Origin: Chloroflexota bacterium | Lineage (GTDB): Bacteria; Chloroflexota; Dormibacteria; CF-121 | NCBI GenBank assembly: GCA_005880605.1 | Contig: VBIS01000049.1 | Span: forward strand, 1-7,146 | Direction of reading: 5' to 3' | Length of the DNA: 7,146 bases | Shown: positions 1 to 5,620 of the stretch, one piece after another | Layout of the letters: every line of letters starts with the position of its first letter | Numbering within the stretch: the first letter of the stretch is position 1 | Made by a program: the position numbers and the translations under genes | The notes under the pieces: model-generated | What the model saw: the letters and a program-made list of their open reading frames with translations, nothing else | What the model was told of the DNA's origin: nothing | Database searches by the model: none

Positions 1-2
1 CC

Positions 3-56
3 GACTGCTTCGACTTCACCCAGAAGCCACTCGCGGCACCCGGACCCGCCGTCTAA
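3..56 (+). CDS. C-terminal end of an upstream gene, cut by the window edge (possibly phosphoesterase family)
   Basis: An open frame enters from the left edge and stops at TAA (54-56), giving a 17-residue tail that begins DCFDFTQKPL. A short aromatic-acidic 'FDF(S/T)Q' stretch close to the C-terminus is common in secreted phosphoesterases of the acid phosphatase/phospholipase C family, which is the only reason to suggest that identity. The MFS gene starts 10 bp after the stop, so the two could be cotranscribed. The fragment is too short for a firm call; it could also be a chance open frame. Confidence 0.4.
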   Translation, partial: DCFDFTQKPLAAPGPAV

Positions 57-66
57 GCTGACTCGG

Positions 67-1320
67 TTGCGTCTGCCTTCTAGTCTCGAGGCTTTAACCG
101 AGCCGCGCTTTCGGCTGCTCTGGGCGGGCCAGGCGACCTCGGCGATTGGGGACGGCCTGATGGCGATCGCCCTCGCCTTCGCCGTCTTGCGGATTGGAGG
201 CAGCGCGACCCAACTCGGCCTGGTCCTCGCGGTTGGCGTCGCGAGCCGCGTTGCCTTTTACCTGGTTGGCGGTGTTTGGGCCGATCGGCTGCCCCGGCAG
301 GTTGTCATGCTGACGTCGGACCTGGTCCGCGCGGCCCAGCAATTTTCGGTCGGCGTCCTCCTGATCACTGGCAACGCCCGCATGTGGCATCTGGTGGCGG
401 GTGCCATCGTGTACGGGCTGGCCGCCGCCTTCTTTCAGCCGGCCTCGACGGCGCTGGTACCGGCGACGGTAACTCGATCCCGGCTGCAGCAAGCCAACGC
501 GCTCATGGGGCTTTCGCGAAGCACCACGTCCGTTGCTGGGCCTCTCCTCTCCGGGGTGCTTGTCGCCGCGTTTGGTCCAGGTTGGGTGTTCATCATCAAT
601 GGGGTCACGTTCATCGTCAGCGCCATGACACTTGCGATGCTCCATGTCGAACCCATCGTCCAGGCCGCACGGCGATCATTTCTCAGAGATCTCGCCCTCG
701 GGTGGCACGAATTTGCCATCCGGCCGTGGTACTGGATGAATCTTTGCGTCCACGCGACATGGGCTTTCGCGTTCGCCGCCTTCTACGTCCTCGGCCCGCT
801 CGTGGCATCGCGCCAGTTGGGCGGACCATCCGCTTGGGGTCTGGTTTCGGCCTGCCTCGGAGCCGGCCTGGTCGCCGGCGGCATCATCACCCTTCGGCTG
901 GTGCCGGCGCGACCACTGATCGCGGCAAACCTCGCGCTGACGCCAGCGGCGCTACCGCTTTTGGCCCTCGCTGTTCCCCTCCCAGCCGTCATCATCGGGC
1001 TCACCTGTGTCGTCGCCTTCGCGGGTCTGGCGTTTCTGAACGAGGTCTGGGAGGCCGTCATGCAGCAGCTGATTCCCGCGGTGGTGCTTTCGCGGGTCAC
1101 CTCATATGACTATCTGATCTCGTCCATCGCGATGCCCGTTGGATACGCCTTGTCCGGACCGGTTGCGCAGCGATTCGGGATCTCGACGACCCTCGTCGCG
1201 GCGGCGATCATCCTGGCCGCGCCGAGCCTGGCCAGCGTCTTCCTCCCCGGGGTTCGAAGAGTTCGTCGCACGCCACAAGGGACGATCGTCGAAGGCGAGG
1301 CGGCACTGGTCTCGAGCTGA
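67..1320 (+). CDS. MFS transporter, EntS/MFS_3-like drug or metabolite exporter
   Basis: A 417-residue inner-membrane secondary transporter, expected to export small molecules using the proton gradient. The N-terminus (residues 13-31, FRLLWAGQ...SAIGDG) is typical of the DHA3/EntS-like branch, where a short cytoplasmic lead runs straight into helix 1. The cytoplasmic motif A loop between helices 2 and 3 is clear as GGVWADRLPRQ at residues 68-78, followed by the SDLVRA segment. Alternating hydrophobic segments run to about residue 395, consistent with 12 helices, and a charged cytoplasmic tail of about 20 residues follows. Length is normal for the family. The start is TTG, chosen because the next internal Met (residue 32) lies inside helix 1; no good Shine-Dalgarno sequence precedes it. 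The substrate cannot be told from sequence. It begins 10 bp after the preceding gene fragment and is followed by a stem-loop. Confidence 0.9.
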   Translation: MRLPSSLEALTEPRFRLLWAGQATSAIGDGLMAIALAFAVLRIGGSATQLGLVLAVGVASRVAFYLVGGVWADRLPRQVVMLTSDLVRAAQQFSVGVLLITGNARMWHLVAGAIVYGLAAAFFQPASTALVPATVTRSRLQQANALMGLSRSTTSVAGPLLSGVLVAAFGPGWVFIINGVTFIVSAMTLAMLHVEPIVQAARRSFLRDLALGWHEFAIRPWYWMNLCVHATWAFAFAAFYVLGPLVASRQLGGPSAWGLVSACLGAGLVAGGIITLRLVPARPLIAANLALTPAALPLLALAVPLPAVIIGLTCVVAFAGLAFLNEVWEAVMQQLIPAVVLSRVTSYDYLISSIAMPVGYALSGPVAQRFGISTTLVAAAIILAAPSLASVFLPGVRRVRRTPQGTIVEGEAALVSS

Positions 1321-1334
1321 CCCGGCGCTAAACG

Positions 1335-1395
1335 CGAGCTTGGAGCGCCCAGGGGCCAGCGGACTGAGCCGTCCCTGGGCCCCGCGACAAGCTCG
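1335..1395 (+). terminator. Nested stem-loop after the MFS gene; terminator or leader RNA structure
   Basis: Two perfect 8-bp inverted repeats are nested. The outer arms are CGAGCTTG (1335-1342) and CAAGCTCG (1388-1395). The inner arms are GCCCAGGG (1347-1354) and CCCTGGGC (1373-1380), extendable by a G-T and a C-G pair to 1356/1371 around a 14-nt loop. The internal loop is 4 nt against 7 nt. There is only a short TTTT (1409-1412) well downstream, so a classic U-tract is missing. It sits between the MFS stop and the GTG start of the cyclase gene, so it could end the first transcript or lie in the 5' region of the second. Confidence 0.5.
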
Positions 1396-1429
1396 TATCA
1401 GGTCGCCGTTTTCCACCCCTCCGCCCCGT

Positions 1430-1435
1430 TAAATA
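1430..1435 (+). promoter_or_regulatory. Possible -10 element for a leaderless cyclase transcript
   Basis: TAAATA ends 4 nt before the GTG at 1440, in otherwise GC-rich DNA, and no Shine-Dalgarno sequence is present. This arrangement resembles TANNNT-type -10 boxes of leaderless mRNAs in high-GC bacteria, though the spacing is slightly short. No convincing -35 box is seen. Confidence 0.25.
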
Positions 1436-1439
1436 CTTC

Positions 1440-2666
1440 GTGCCTGCTCTCGAACCGTTCCTTACGGCCGCCGTCCTGGCGGCCATTGCGCTGGCGCTTC
1501 TCGCCACCGGCCTGGCCGGCTTCCGGCTGGCGAAACACCGGGCAGCCCCCCAGCGTGAGGCGCTGCAAACCATCAGTGCGTTGACACCCGATAGCCTGCG
1601 GCAGGGGACGCCGGATAGCGAGGACAAACTGGCGCGGGCCGCACTGATCCGGCTCTGGGCGCTGACCGAACCTGTCGTTGCTCGCCAGCGCCAGCTGCTC
1701 GACCAGAACGGCGAGTTACAGCGCCGCTACGGCCAGGCCCGGGCGCTGATCGATCTGATGGCCGAATTCAATGAAGTCATGCAGCTGGCGGCGGTGCTCG
1801 ATCGCCTGAGCTCCGGCCTCAGCCGCTTCTTCGCCGGAGACGGTGTGGCGATCTGGATCCGCGCGAGCCAGGGCGGGTTCGACCTCGCGGTGAAGGTGGC
1901 GGAGGACTTTCCCAGTTCGCTCAATCCACACGACCGTTGGGTCGCCACCGTCATGGCGGGAGATGCTGGTCTGATCCTGCCGTTCTGGCTTGACCGCGAG
2001 ATGCCCTGCATGGCCGCGCCCTTACTCGATGCGCAGGGTCAGCGCATCGGGATCGTGGCGCTCACGTCACGGCGGCGTCCCGCCTATACGGCTGAGGACG
2101 GCGCCTTTCTGCGGACGGTCATCGGCCACGCCTCAATGGCGATCCAGAACGCCACCATGTACGAGTTCATCGACACCCTGTCGCGGATCGACCCGTTGAC
2201 CGGCCTCGCCAACCGCCGCGAGTTCGACCGGCTCCTCCTTCAGGAGGTCGTTCGCTCGCGCCAGTCCGGGCAGTCGTTCTCATTGATCATGGCCGACCTC
2301 GACCACTTCAAGCAGGTCAACGACCGATTCGGTCACCAGGAGGGAGACCGCGCCCTGCAGCAAATCGGTCGCCTGATCCAGTTGGTGCCCAAGCGCGCCA
2401 CGGATGCGGCCTTCCGGATCGGAGGCGAGGAGTTTGCCGTCCTGATGGGAAACACCGACAAGACCGGAGCGGTCGGCCTCTCGGAAACGCTGCGCGGTGT
2501 GACCGAAGGCGCCAGATTCCTTCCTACCGGCGAAGCGGTGACCATCAGCCTTGGCGTCGCCACCTTCCCGGGCGATGGGGAGGACGCGGCGACCTTGATC
2601 GCGGCCGCTGACCGGGCGCTCTATCAGGCCAAGGCCGCCGGCCGGAACCGCGTGAACGCCGCCTGA
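1440..2666 (+). CDS. Membrane-anchored GAF-GGDEF diguanylate cyclase
   Basis: Makes the second messenger c-di-GMP from two GTP. The 408-residue protein has one N-terminal membrane helix (about residues 6-30), a charged helical linker, a GAF-like sensory domain (about 105-238) and a C-terminal GGDEF domain (about 245-408). The GGDEF domain looks fully competent: DPLTGLANRR (251-260), the metal/nucleotide segment ADLDHFKQVND (285-295), the active-site signature as GGEEF (328-332), and the closing ADRALYQAKAAGRN (390-403). An inhibitory I-site RxxD is present as RATD (319-322), five residues before GGEEF, so product inhibition is expected. There is no EAL or HD-GYP domain. The GTG start gives an N-terminus that runs directly into the membrane helix; no Shine-Dalgarno sequence is seen. 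The GAF ligand is unknown. The AMIN-like gene follows after 102 bp on the same strand, so a shared transcript is possible. Confidence 0.93.
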   Translation: MPALEPFLTAAVLAAIALALLATGLAGFRLAKHRAAPQREALQTISALTPDSLRQGTPDSEDKLARAALIRLWALTEPVVARQRQLLDQNGELQRRYGQARALIDLMAEFNEVMQLAAVLDRLSSGLSRFFAGDGVAIWIRASQGGFDLAVKVAEDFPSSLNPHDRWVATVMAGDAGLILPFWLDREMPCMAAPLLDAQGQRIGIVALTSRRRPAYTAEDGAFLRTVIGHASMAIQNATMYEFIDTLSRIDPLTGLANRREFDRLLLQEVVRSRQSGQSFSLIMADLDHFKQVNDRFGHQEGDRALQQIGRLIQLVPKRATDAAFRIGGEEFAVLMGNTDKTGAVGLSETLRGVTEGARFLPTGEAVTISLGVATFPGDGEDAATLIAAADRALYQAKAAGRNRVNAA

Positions 2667-2683
2667 GCGGCGAACCAAGCTTC

Positions 2684-2716
2684 ACCCTTAACCGCCATTG
2701 GCGGCGTCTGAAGGGT
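2684..2716 (+). other. Imperfect stem-loop upstream of the secreted AMIN-like gene
   Basis: Inner arms CCGCC (2692-2696) and GGCGG (2700-2704) enclose a 3-nt loop. Outer arms ACCCTT (2684-2689) and AAGGGT (2711-2716) are complementary, with 2 nt against 6 nt unpaired between the two stems. No U-tract follows. It may be a weak terminator for the cyclase gene or part of the 5' leader of the next gene. Confidence 0.35.
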
Positions 2717-2754
2717 TAGACGGCCGAGAGCCGCTCGAAACCTAACGGACTCAG

Positions 2755-2760
2755 AGGAGG
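2755..2760 (+). promoter_or_regulatory. Strong Shine-Dalgarno site for the secreted AMIN-like gene
   Basis: A perfect AGGAGG ends 8 nt before the ATG at 2769. It is by far the best ribosome binding site in the window and fixes the start codon. It suggests this protein is made in larger amounts than its neighbours. Confidence 0.85.
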
Positions 2761-2768
2761 AAATCGTA

Positions 2769-3521
2769 ATGTTCGCATTCCATCGTCTCGGCTTCCGACT
2801 TGCCGCCCTCACCCTCGCGACTGGTGCCGTTGCCATCACTGGCATGGTGCAGGCATCGGCCCAGGATCTGCCGGCGTTCACCTGCACCGATAAATCCGGA
2901 GGTTCAGGCAGCGCCGCCGGGACCGTCTCCGACGTCCGGGTAGCGCATCACAACGGCTATGACCGGCTGGTCATCGGGTTTCCCACCGCCAATGCGATGC
3001 CCCAGTACCAGCTCAACCGGCAGACCACCGCGCATTTCGTCCGCGACGCCAGCGGCCAACCGGTGACGCTGCAGGGCTCAGCGGGAATCCGCCTGGTCCT
3101 TCGGAACAGCGACATCGTGAGCGGTTCGCCCAGCGACCTCAAACCCAACTTGCCCGAGATCCGGGAAGTCGCGCAGATCGGCAACTTCGAGCGGGTCGTG
3201 AGCTACGGCATCGGTCTGGCGACGCCCGCATGCGTTCGCGTGCTGGAGCTCAGCGGTCCGACACGACTCGTAATCGACGTACAAACTCCGGCCGACGCCG
3301 CGGCCGCGACCGCCGCCCCCGCATCGGCCGCCCCCTCCGCAACCGCCGGCCCGTCGACCGCCACCAGCCAGCCGGTTACCGCCGCCGATCTGGCCGCCAC
3401 CGGACACCCAGCCAACCCGGCACAACCGGCCGCCTTCCCGATCATTGTCCTGATCCTGGGGCTGCTCGCCGTGACCGGCGGGCTGACGATCGCCGGCCTC
3501 CGCCGGTTCGCCAGAAAATGA
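2769..3521 (+). CDS. Secreted AMIN-like domain protein with C-terminal membrane anchor
   Basis: A 250-residue extracytoplasmic protein. Residues 1-31 form a Sec signal peptide (basic start, hydrophobic core, likely cleavage after ASA at 29-31). An AMIN-like domain covers about 37-173, recognised by HNGYDRLVIGF (61-71), the FVRDASGQPVTL block (90-101), the AQIGNFERV...YGIGLA region and a closing VIDVQTP strand. Cys39 and Cys155 stand near the two ends of the domain and could form a disulfide. An Ala/Pro/Thr-rich spacer (about 174-221) leads to a single membrane helix (about 222-244) and a short basic tail ending RRFARK. This looks like a cell-wall spacer plus membrane anchor; no LPxTG sortase motif is present. 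AMIN-family domains in other bacteria target proteins to peptidoglycan or the envelope, so envelope binding is the best guess. The same domain occurs twice in the regulator encoded at 4166-5356. No enzymatic domain is visible. Confidence 0.85.
   Translation: MFAFHRLGFRLAALTLATGAVAITGMVQASAQDLPAFTCTDKSGGSGSAAGTVSDVRVAHHNGYDRLVIGFPTANAMPQYQLNRQTTAHFVRDASGQPVTLQGSAGIRLVLRNSDIVSGSPSDLKPNLPEIREVAQIGNFERVVSYGIGLATPACVRVLELSGPTRLVIDVQTPADAAAATAAPASAAPSATAGPSTATSQPVTAADLAATGHPANPAQPAAFPIIVLILGLLAVTGGLTIAGLRRFARK
3045..3070 (+). repeat. DNA repeat copy 1, AMIN-like block A
   Basis: This 26-bp stretch, coding for the conserved DASGQPVTL block, recurs at 4604-4629 in the membrane AMIN-like gene with one mismatch (C to G). 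Confidence 0.9.
3174..3220 (+). repeat. DNA repeat copy 1, AMIN-like block B
   Basis: This 47-bp stretch, coding for the QIGNFERV...YGIGLA region, recurs at 4733-4779 with 5 mismatches. The offset to the second copy (1559 bp) is the same as for block A, so the whole interval aligns without gaps. Confidence 0.9.
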
Positions 3522-3550
3522 CAGCAAGTCGGCTACTCGCTGCGGCCATT

Positions 3551-3586
3551 CCCTCCCCCGCTCGCGGGGGAGGGTCAGGGTGGGGG
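3551..3586 (+). repeat. REP-like palindrome with overlapping G-quadruplex motif; may also act as a terminator
   Basis: A perfect 10-bp GC stem (CCCTCCCCCG at 3551-3560 with CGGGGGAGGG at 3565-3574) closes on a four-base CTCG loop. The right arm continues into further G runs, giving GGGGG (3566-3570), GGG (3572-3574), GGG (3578-3580) and GGGGG (3582-3586), which fits the G3+N1-7 quadruplex pattern. The form, a palindrome followed by a 'GGGTxxGGGTGGGGG' tail, resembles extragenic palindromic repeats that occur in many copies in GC-rich bacterial genomes. It lies in the 111-bp spacer between the secreted AMIN-like gene and the sigma gene and could terminate the former. No U-tract is present. Confidence 0.65.
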
Positions 3587-3622
3587 CTCAACTTCACCCG
3601 TCCACGGCACTCCGAGCGTCGA

Positions 3623-3628
3623 TACGAT
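3623..3628 (+). promoter_or_regulatory. Possible -10 element for the ECF sigma gene
   Basis: TACGAT lies 4 nt before the ATG at 3633 and 10 nt before the ATG at 3639. A transcript starting about 6-7 nt downstream would have a very short or absent leader and would favour the second ATG. No -35 box and no clear ECF-type GGAAC/CGTC pair at proper spacing is seen. Confidence 0.25.
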
Positions 3629-3632
3629 TGGC

Positions 3633-4169
3633 ATGCTTATGGACCCGACCCTTGGCCGCGTCATCGAGCGCTGGCGGGACGGCGATCGCGACGCCTTCGA
3701 GGAAGTGGTGGACCGCTACGGCCTCCAGCTGCTACGAACGGCTCGCTTGATCCTTCGCGATCAGGCGCTGGCGGAAGATGCGATTCAGGAAACATTCCTC
3801 AAGGCATGGCAGCGGATCGGTAGTTTGCGCGACGAAGACCCGGGCCCGTGGCTCACAAGAATCGCCATGAATGAAAGCATCTCGACCTACCGGCGGCGCC
3901 ACCGCTTCCAGGCGCTCACCGAGCGCTTCGGTCGCCTTGGGGGTGGCAAGGTCGAGGTCTCAACCGAGGCCCGGCTCGACCTGGCGCAAGCGCTCGACCG
4001 GCTGACCGCCGAACAACGCGCTGCGGTTGCCCTCCATTACTACCAGGACCTGAGTGTGGAGGATACGGCACGGCTGCTTAAGGTCCCGGTGGACACCATG
4101 AAATCGCGATTGAAGACCGCCCTCCGCCGGCTCCGCGAGCTGACGGGTTCTGATGAGGCCTTGGCATGA
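3633..4169 (+). CDS. ECF (extracytoplasmic function) RNA polymerase sigma factor
   Basis: A 178-residue alternative sigma factor that directs RNA polymerase to a specific set of promoters in response to an envelope signal. Region 2 spans about residues 12-82, with the core-binding and -10 segment AEDAIQETFLKAW (47-59) and PWLTRIAMNESISTYRRR. Region 4 spans about 112-172, with the LTAEQRAAVALHYYQDLS helix and the helix-turn-helix DTARLLKVPVDTMKSRL that recognises the -35. There is no sigma region 1 or 3 and no C-terminal extension, so this is a minimal ECF. ATG at 3633 or 3639 is possible; neither has a good Shine-Dalgarno sequence, and the second is the more usual type of N-terminus. Its stop overlaps the next start as ATGA (4166-4169), so the downstream membrane protein is translationally coupled and is the natural candidate for its regulator. 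Autoregulation is usual for such pairs but no motif proves it here. Confidence 0.93.
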   Translation: MLMDPTLGRVIERWRDGDRDAFEEVVDRYGLQLLRTARLILRDQALAEDAIQETFLKAWQRIGSLRDEDPGPWLTRIAMNESISTYRRRHRFQALTERFGRLGGGKVEVSTEARLDLAQALDRLTAEQRAAVALHYYQDLSVEDTARLLKVPVDTMKSRLKTALRRLRELTGSDEALA

Positions 4170-5356
4170 GCGACGACTTCGAGAGGAACCTTCGCGAGCA
4201 CCTGCACAGCGAGGCGGAGGAAACCCGCGAGTTTCCGCGCCGGCTGCGCGGCCGAATCCGCGACGGCATAGCGCCACGCACACGCGCGCGCATGGCGCCG
4301 CAGCTGGCCCTCGCCGGTGCGCTGGTGCTGGTCGCCGTCGCCGTGCTCGTGGTCCGCAATCCGCACGTGATCTTCACTGACGTGCCCTCCACGATCAAGT
4401 CGATCTTCCAGCAGCCGACGCCGAGTCCGACGCCCCAGCCGTTTACCTGTACCGACCGCTCGGGAGGGACGACCGGCGCTTCATCGCAGCTTTCAACCAT
4501 TCGGACGGCGCCGCACGACGGCTATGACCGCATCGTGTTCGAATTCAGTGGTCAGATTCCCTCCTACGACCTGTCTCGGCAGGACTCTGCCACCTTCGTG
4601 CGAGACGCCAGCGGGCAACCGGTGACGCTCGATGGGAGCGTAGGCATCAAGCTCGTCTTCCGCAACACTGACGCCGCATCGGGCGTCCAAGCGGATGCGA
4701 AGCCCGCCCTGATCTCCGTGAAGGAAATCGCCCAGATCGGCAACTTTGAGCGGGTGCTGAGCTACGGCATCGGCCTCGCATCCTCGCAGTGTGTCCGGGT
4801 TCTCGAACTCAGCGGACCCGCTCGCCTCGTAGTCGACGTGGCCACCACCGCCTCCGCCTCGACCACGGCGGCGCCGACCCCACTGCCGACCCAGCCCGCC
4901 GCCACTGATCTCGGTCAGTTCAGTTGCCTGGATCACAGCGGCGGCGTGGACAGCGGGTCGGCGATGCAGTTGACCCATGTGCGCGTCGCCCATCAAGCAG
5001 GCTTCGACCGCATCGTCTTCGAGTTCGCTCCGCAACCCGGGGCCACGGCGCACCTCCCCGCCTACACGCTGTCGCGTCAGGCATCGGCCAAGTTCATCAA
5101 GGACCCGAGTGGTCAGCCGGTCACCATGCGTGGATCCGCAGGCCTTCGCGTCGTGTTCCATGGGGCGAGCGGCGCCACGAGCTACAGCGAGAGCCGCGAC
5201 CAGACGCCCAACCTGCCGGTCGTCCAGGAGGTCGCCCAGCTTGGCGACTTCGAGGCGGTCCTGAGCTGGGGCGCCGGCCTGTCGCGGGCATCATGCCTGC
5301 GTACTCTCGAGCTCTCAAATCCCACCCGATTGGTGATCGACGTCCAGACCCCGTAA
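4166..5356 (+). CDS. Single-pass membrane protein with tandem AMIN-like domains; putative anti-sigma factor/sensor
   Basis: A 396-residue protein with a charged cytoplasmic N-terminus (1-43, rich in Arg/Glu), one membrane helix (about 44-63), a spacer with PTPSPTPQP (84-92), AMIN-like domain 1 (about 92-227), a Thr/Ala/Pro linker (228-249) and AMIN-like domain 2 (about 250-395), where the protein ends. Domain 1 shares the FVRDASGQPVTL block and AQIGNFERV with the secreted protein at 2769-3521; domain 2 is more diverged (FIKDPSGQPVTM, AQLGDFEAV). Each domain has one Cys near each end (95/209 and 254/377). Location directly after and overlapping an ECF sigma gene, and an inside-out topology, fit a membrane anti-sigma factor. 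However, the cytoplasmic part has no Cys and no HxxxCxxC zinc-binding motif, so it is not a standard ZAS-type anti-sigma domain; a short helical sigma-binding segment is the alternative. It could instead be a sigma-controlled target. The anti-sigma role is inferred from context. Confidence 0.75.
   Translation: MSDDFERNLREHLHSEAEETREFPRRLRGRIRDGIAPRTRARMAPQLALAGALVLVAVAVLVVRNPHVIFTDVPSTIKSIFQQPTPSPTPQPFTCTDRSGGTTGASSQLSTIRTAPHDGYDRIVFEFSGQIPSYDLSRQDSATFVRDASGQPVTLDGSVGIKLVFRNTDAASGVQADAKPALISVKEIAQIGNFERVLSYGIGLASSQCVRVLELSGPARLVVDVATTASASTTAAPTPLPTQPAATDLGQFSCLDHSGGVDSGSAMQLTHVRVAHQAGFDRIVFEFAPQPGATAHLPAYTLSRQASAKFIKDPSGQPVTMRGSAGLRVVFHGASGATSYSESRDQTPNLPVVQEVAQLGDFEAVLSWGAGLSRASCLRTLELSNPTRLVIDVQTP
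4604..4629 (+). repeat. DNA repeat copy 2, AMIN-like block A
   Basis: Matches 3045-3070 at 25 of 26 positions; lies in AMIN-like domain 1 of the membrane protein. Confidence 0.9.
4733..4779 (+). repeat. DNA repeat copy 2, AMIN-like block B
   Basis: Matches 3174-3220 at 42 of 47 positions. Four of the five differences fall in a few codons (a silent Phe codon, Val to Leu, and two near the end), so both coding constraint and fairly recent duplication could explain it. Confidence 0.88.
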
Positions 5357-5377
5357 GCTCTCAGCGGTGACGGCACG

Positions 5378-5620
5378 ATGAAACCGATCGTCCGAATGCT
5401 CCTCGGCATCGCACTCGTCCTGGTCGGAATTCTGACTGCCGCGTTCTTTGGGCTGCTGCTGCTGATCGCGGACTGCACCGCGCAATGCCAGGCGAACCAC
5501 GAGCAACTTGTCCCTCTCGGACTGGTCGGCCTTGGCCTCGCGTTTGCGGTGGTTGGCGTGCTCCTGCTGATTGGCCGTCTCGGTGCCGGCGCTAGCGCGG
5601 AGTCTCGGCCGAGGGCTTGA
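5378..5620 (+). CDS. Small two-helix membrane protein of unknown function
   Basis: An 80-residue protein not recognised as a named family. It has a short basic start (MKPIVR), helix 1 (about 6-31), a 12-residue loop DCTAQCQANHEQ (32-43) with two Cys four residues apart (33 and 37), helix 2 (about 45-67), and a polar Arg-containing tail. The positive-inside rule places both ends in the cytoplasm and the Cys-containing loop outside. The start lies 21 bp after the tandem AMIN-like gene, so it is probably the last gene of the sigma operon, although no strong Shine-Dalgarno sequence is seen. The 3' end overlaps the end of the opposite-strand MBL gene by 29 bp. It might be an accessory of the sigma/receptor pair, but that rests only on position. 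Confidence 0.7.
   Translation: MKPIVRMLLGIALVLVGILTAAFFGLLLLIADCTAQCQANHEQLVPLGLVGLGLAFAVVGVLLLIGRLGAGASAESRPRA

Noticed and set aside
276..1109. Long open frame of 277 codons inside the MFS gene, same strand, other frame
   Set aside because: Arg/Pro/Gly-rich product typical of a shadow frame in GC-rich coding DNA; the MFS frame has clear family motifs.
1335..1395. tRNA or CRISPR repeat
   Set aside because: The stems do not fold as a cloverleaf and no repeat-spacer series is present; no tRNA, rRNA or CRISPR array was found in the window.
3590..3620. Possible ECF-type promoter (AACTT with CGTC) before the sigma gene
   Set aside because: The gap between the two elements is about 24 bp, against the usual 15-18, and the GG of the -35 consensus is missing.
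4493..5161. 222-codon minus-strand open frame opposite the tandem AMIN-like gene
   Set aside because: Product is low complexity with a Gly/Arg run and no family signature; it mirrors the real gene.
4166..5356. N-acetylmuramoyl-L-alanine amidase, suggested by the AMIN-like domains
   Set aside because: Both domains are accounted for and the protein ends right after the second; there is no catalytic amidase domain.
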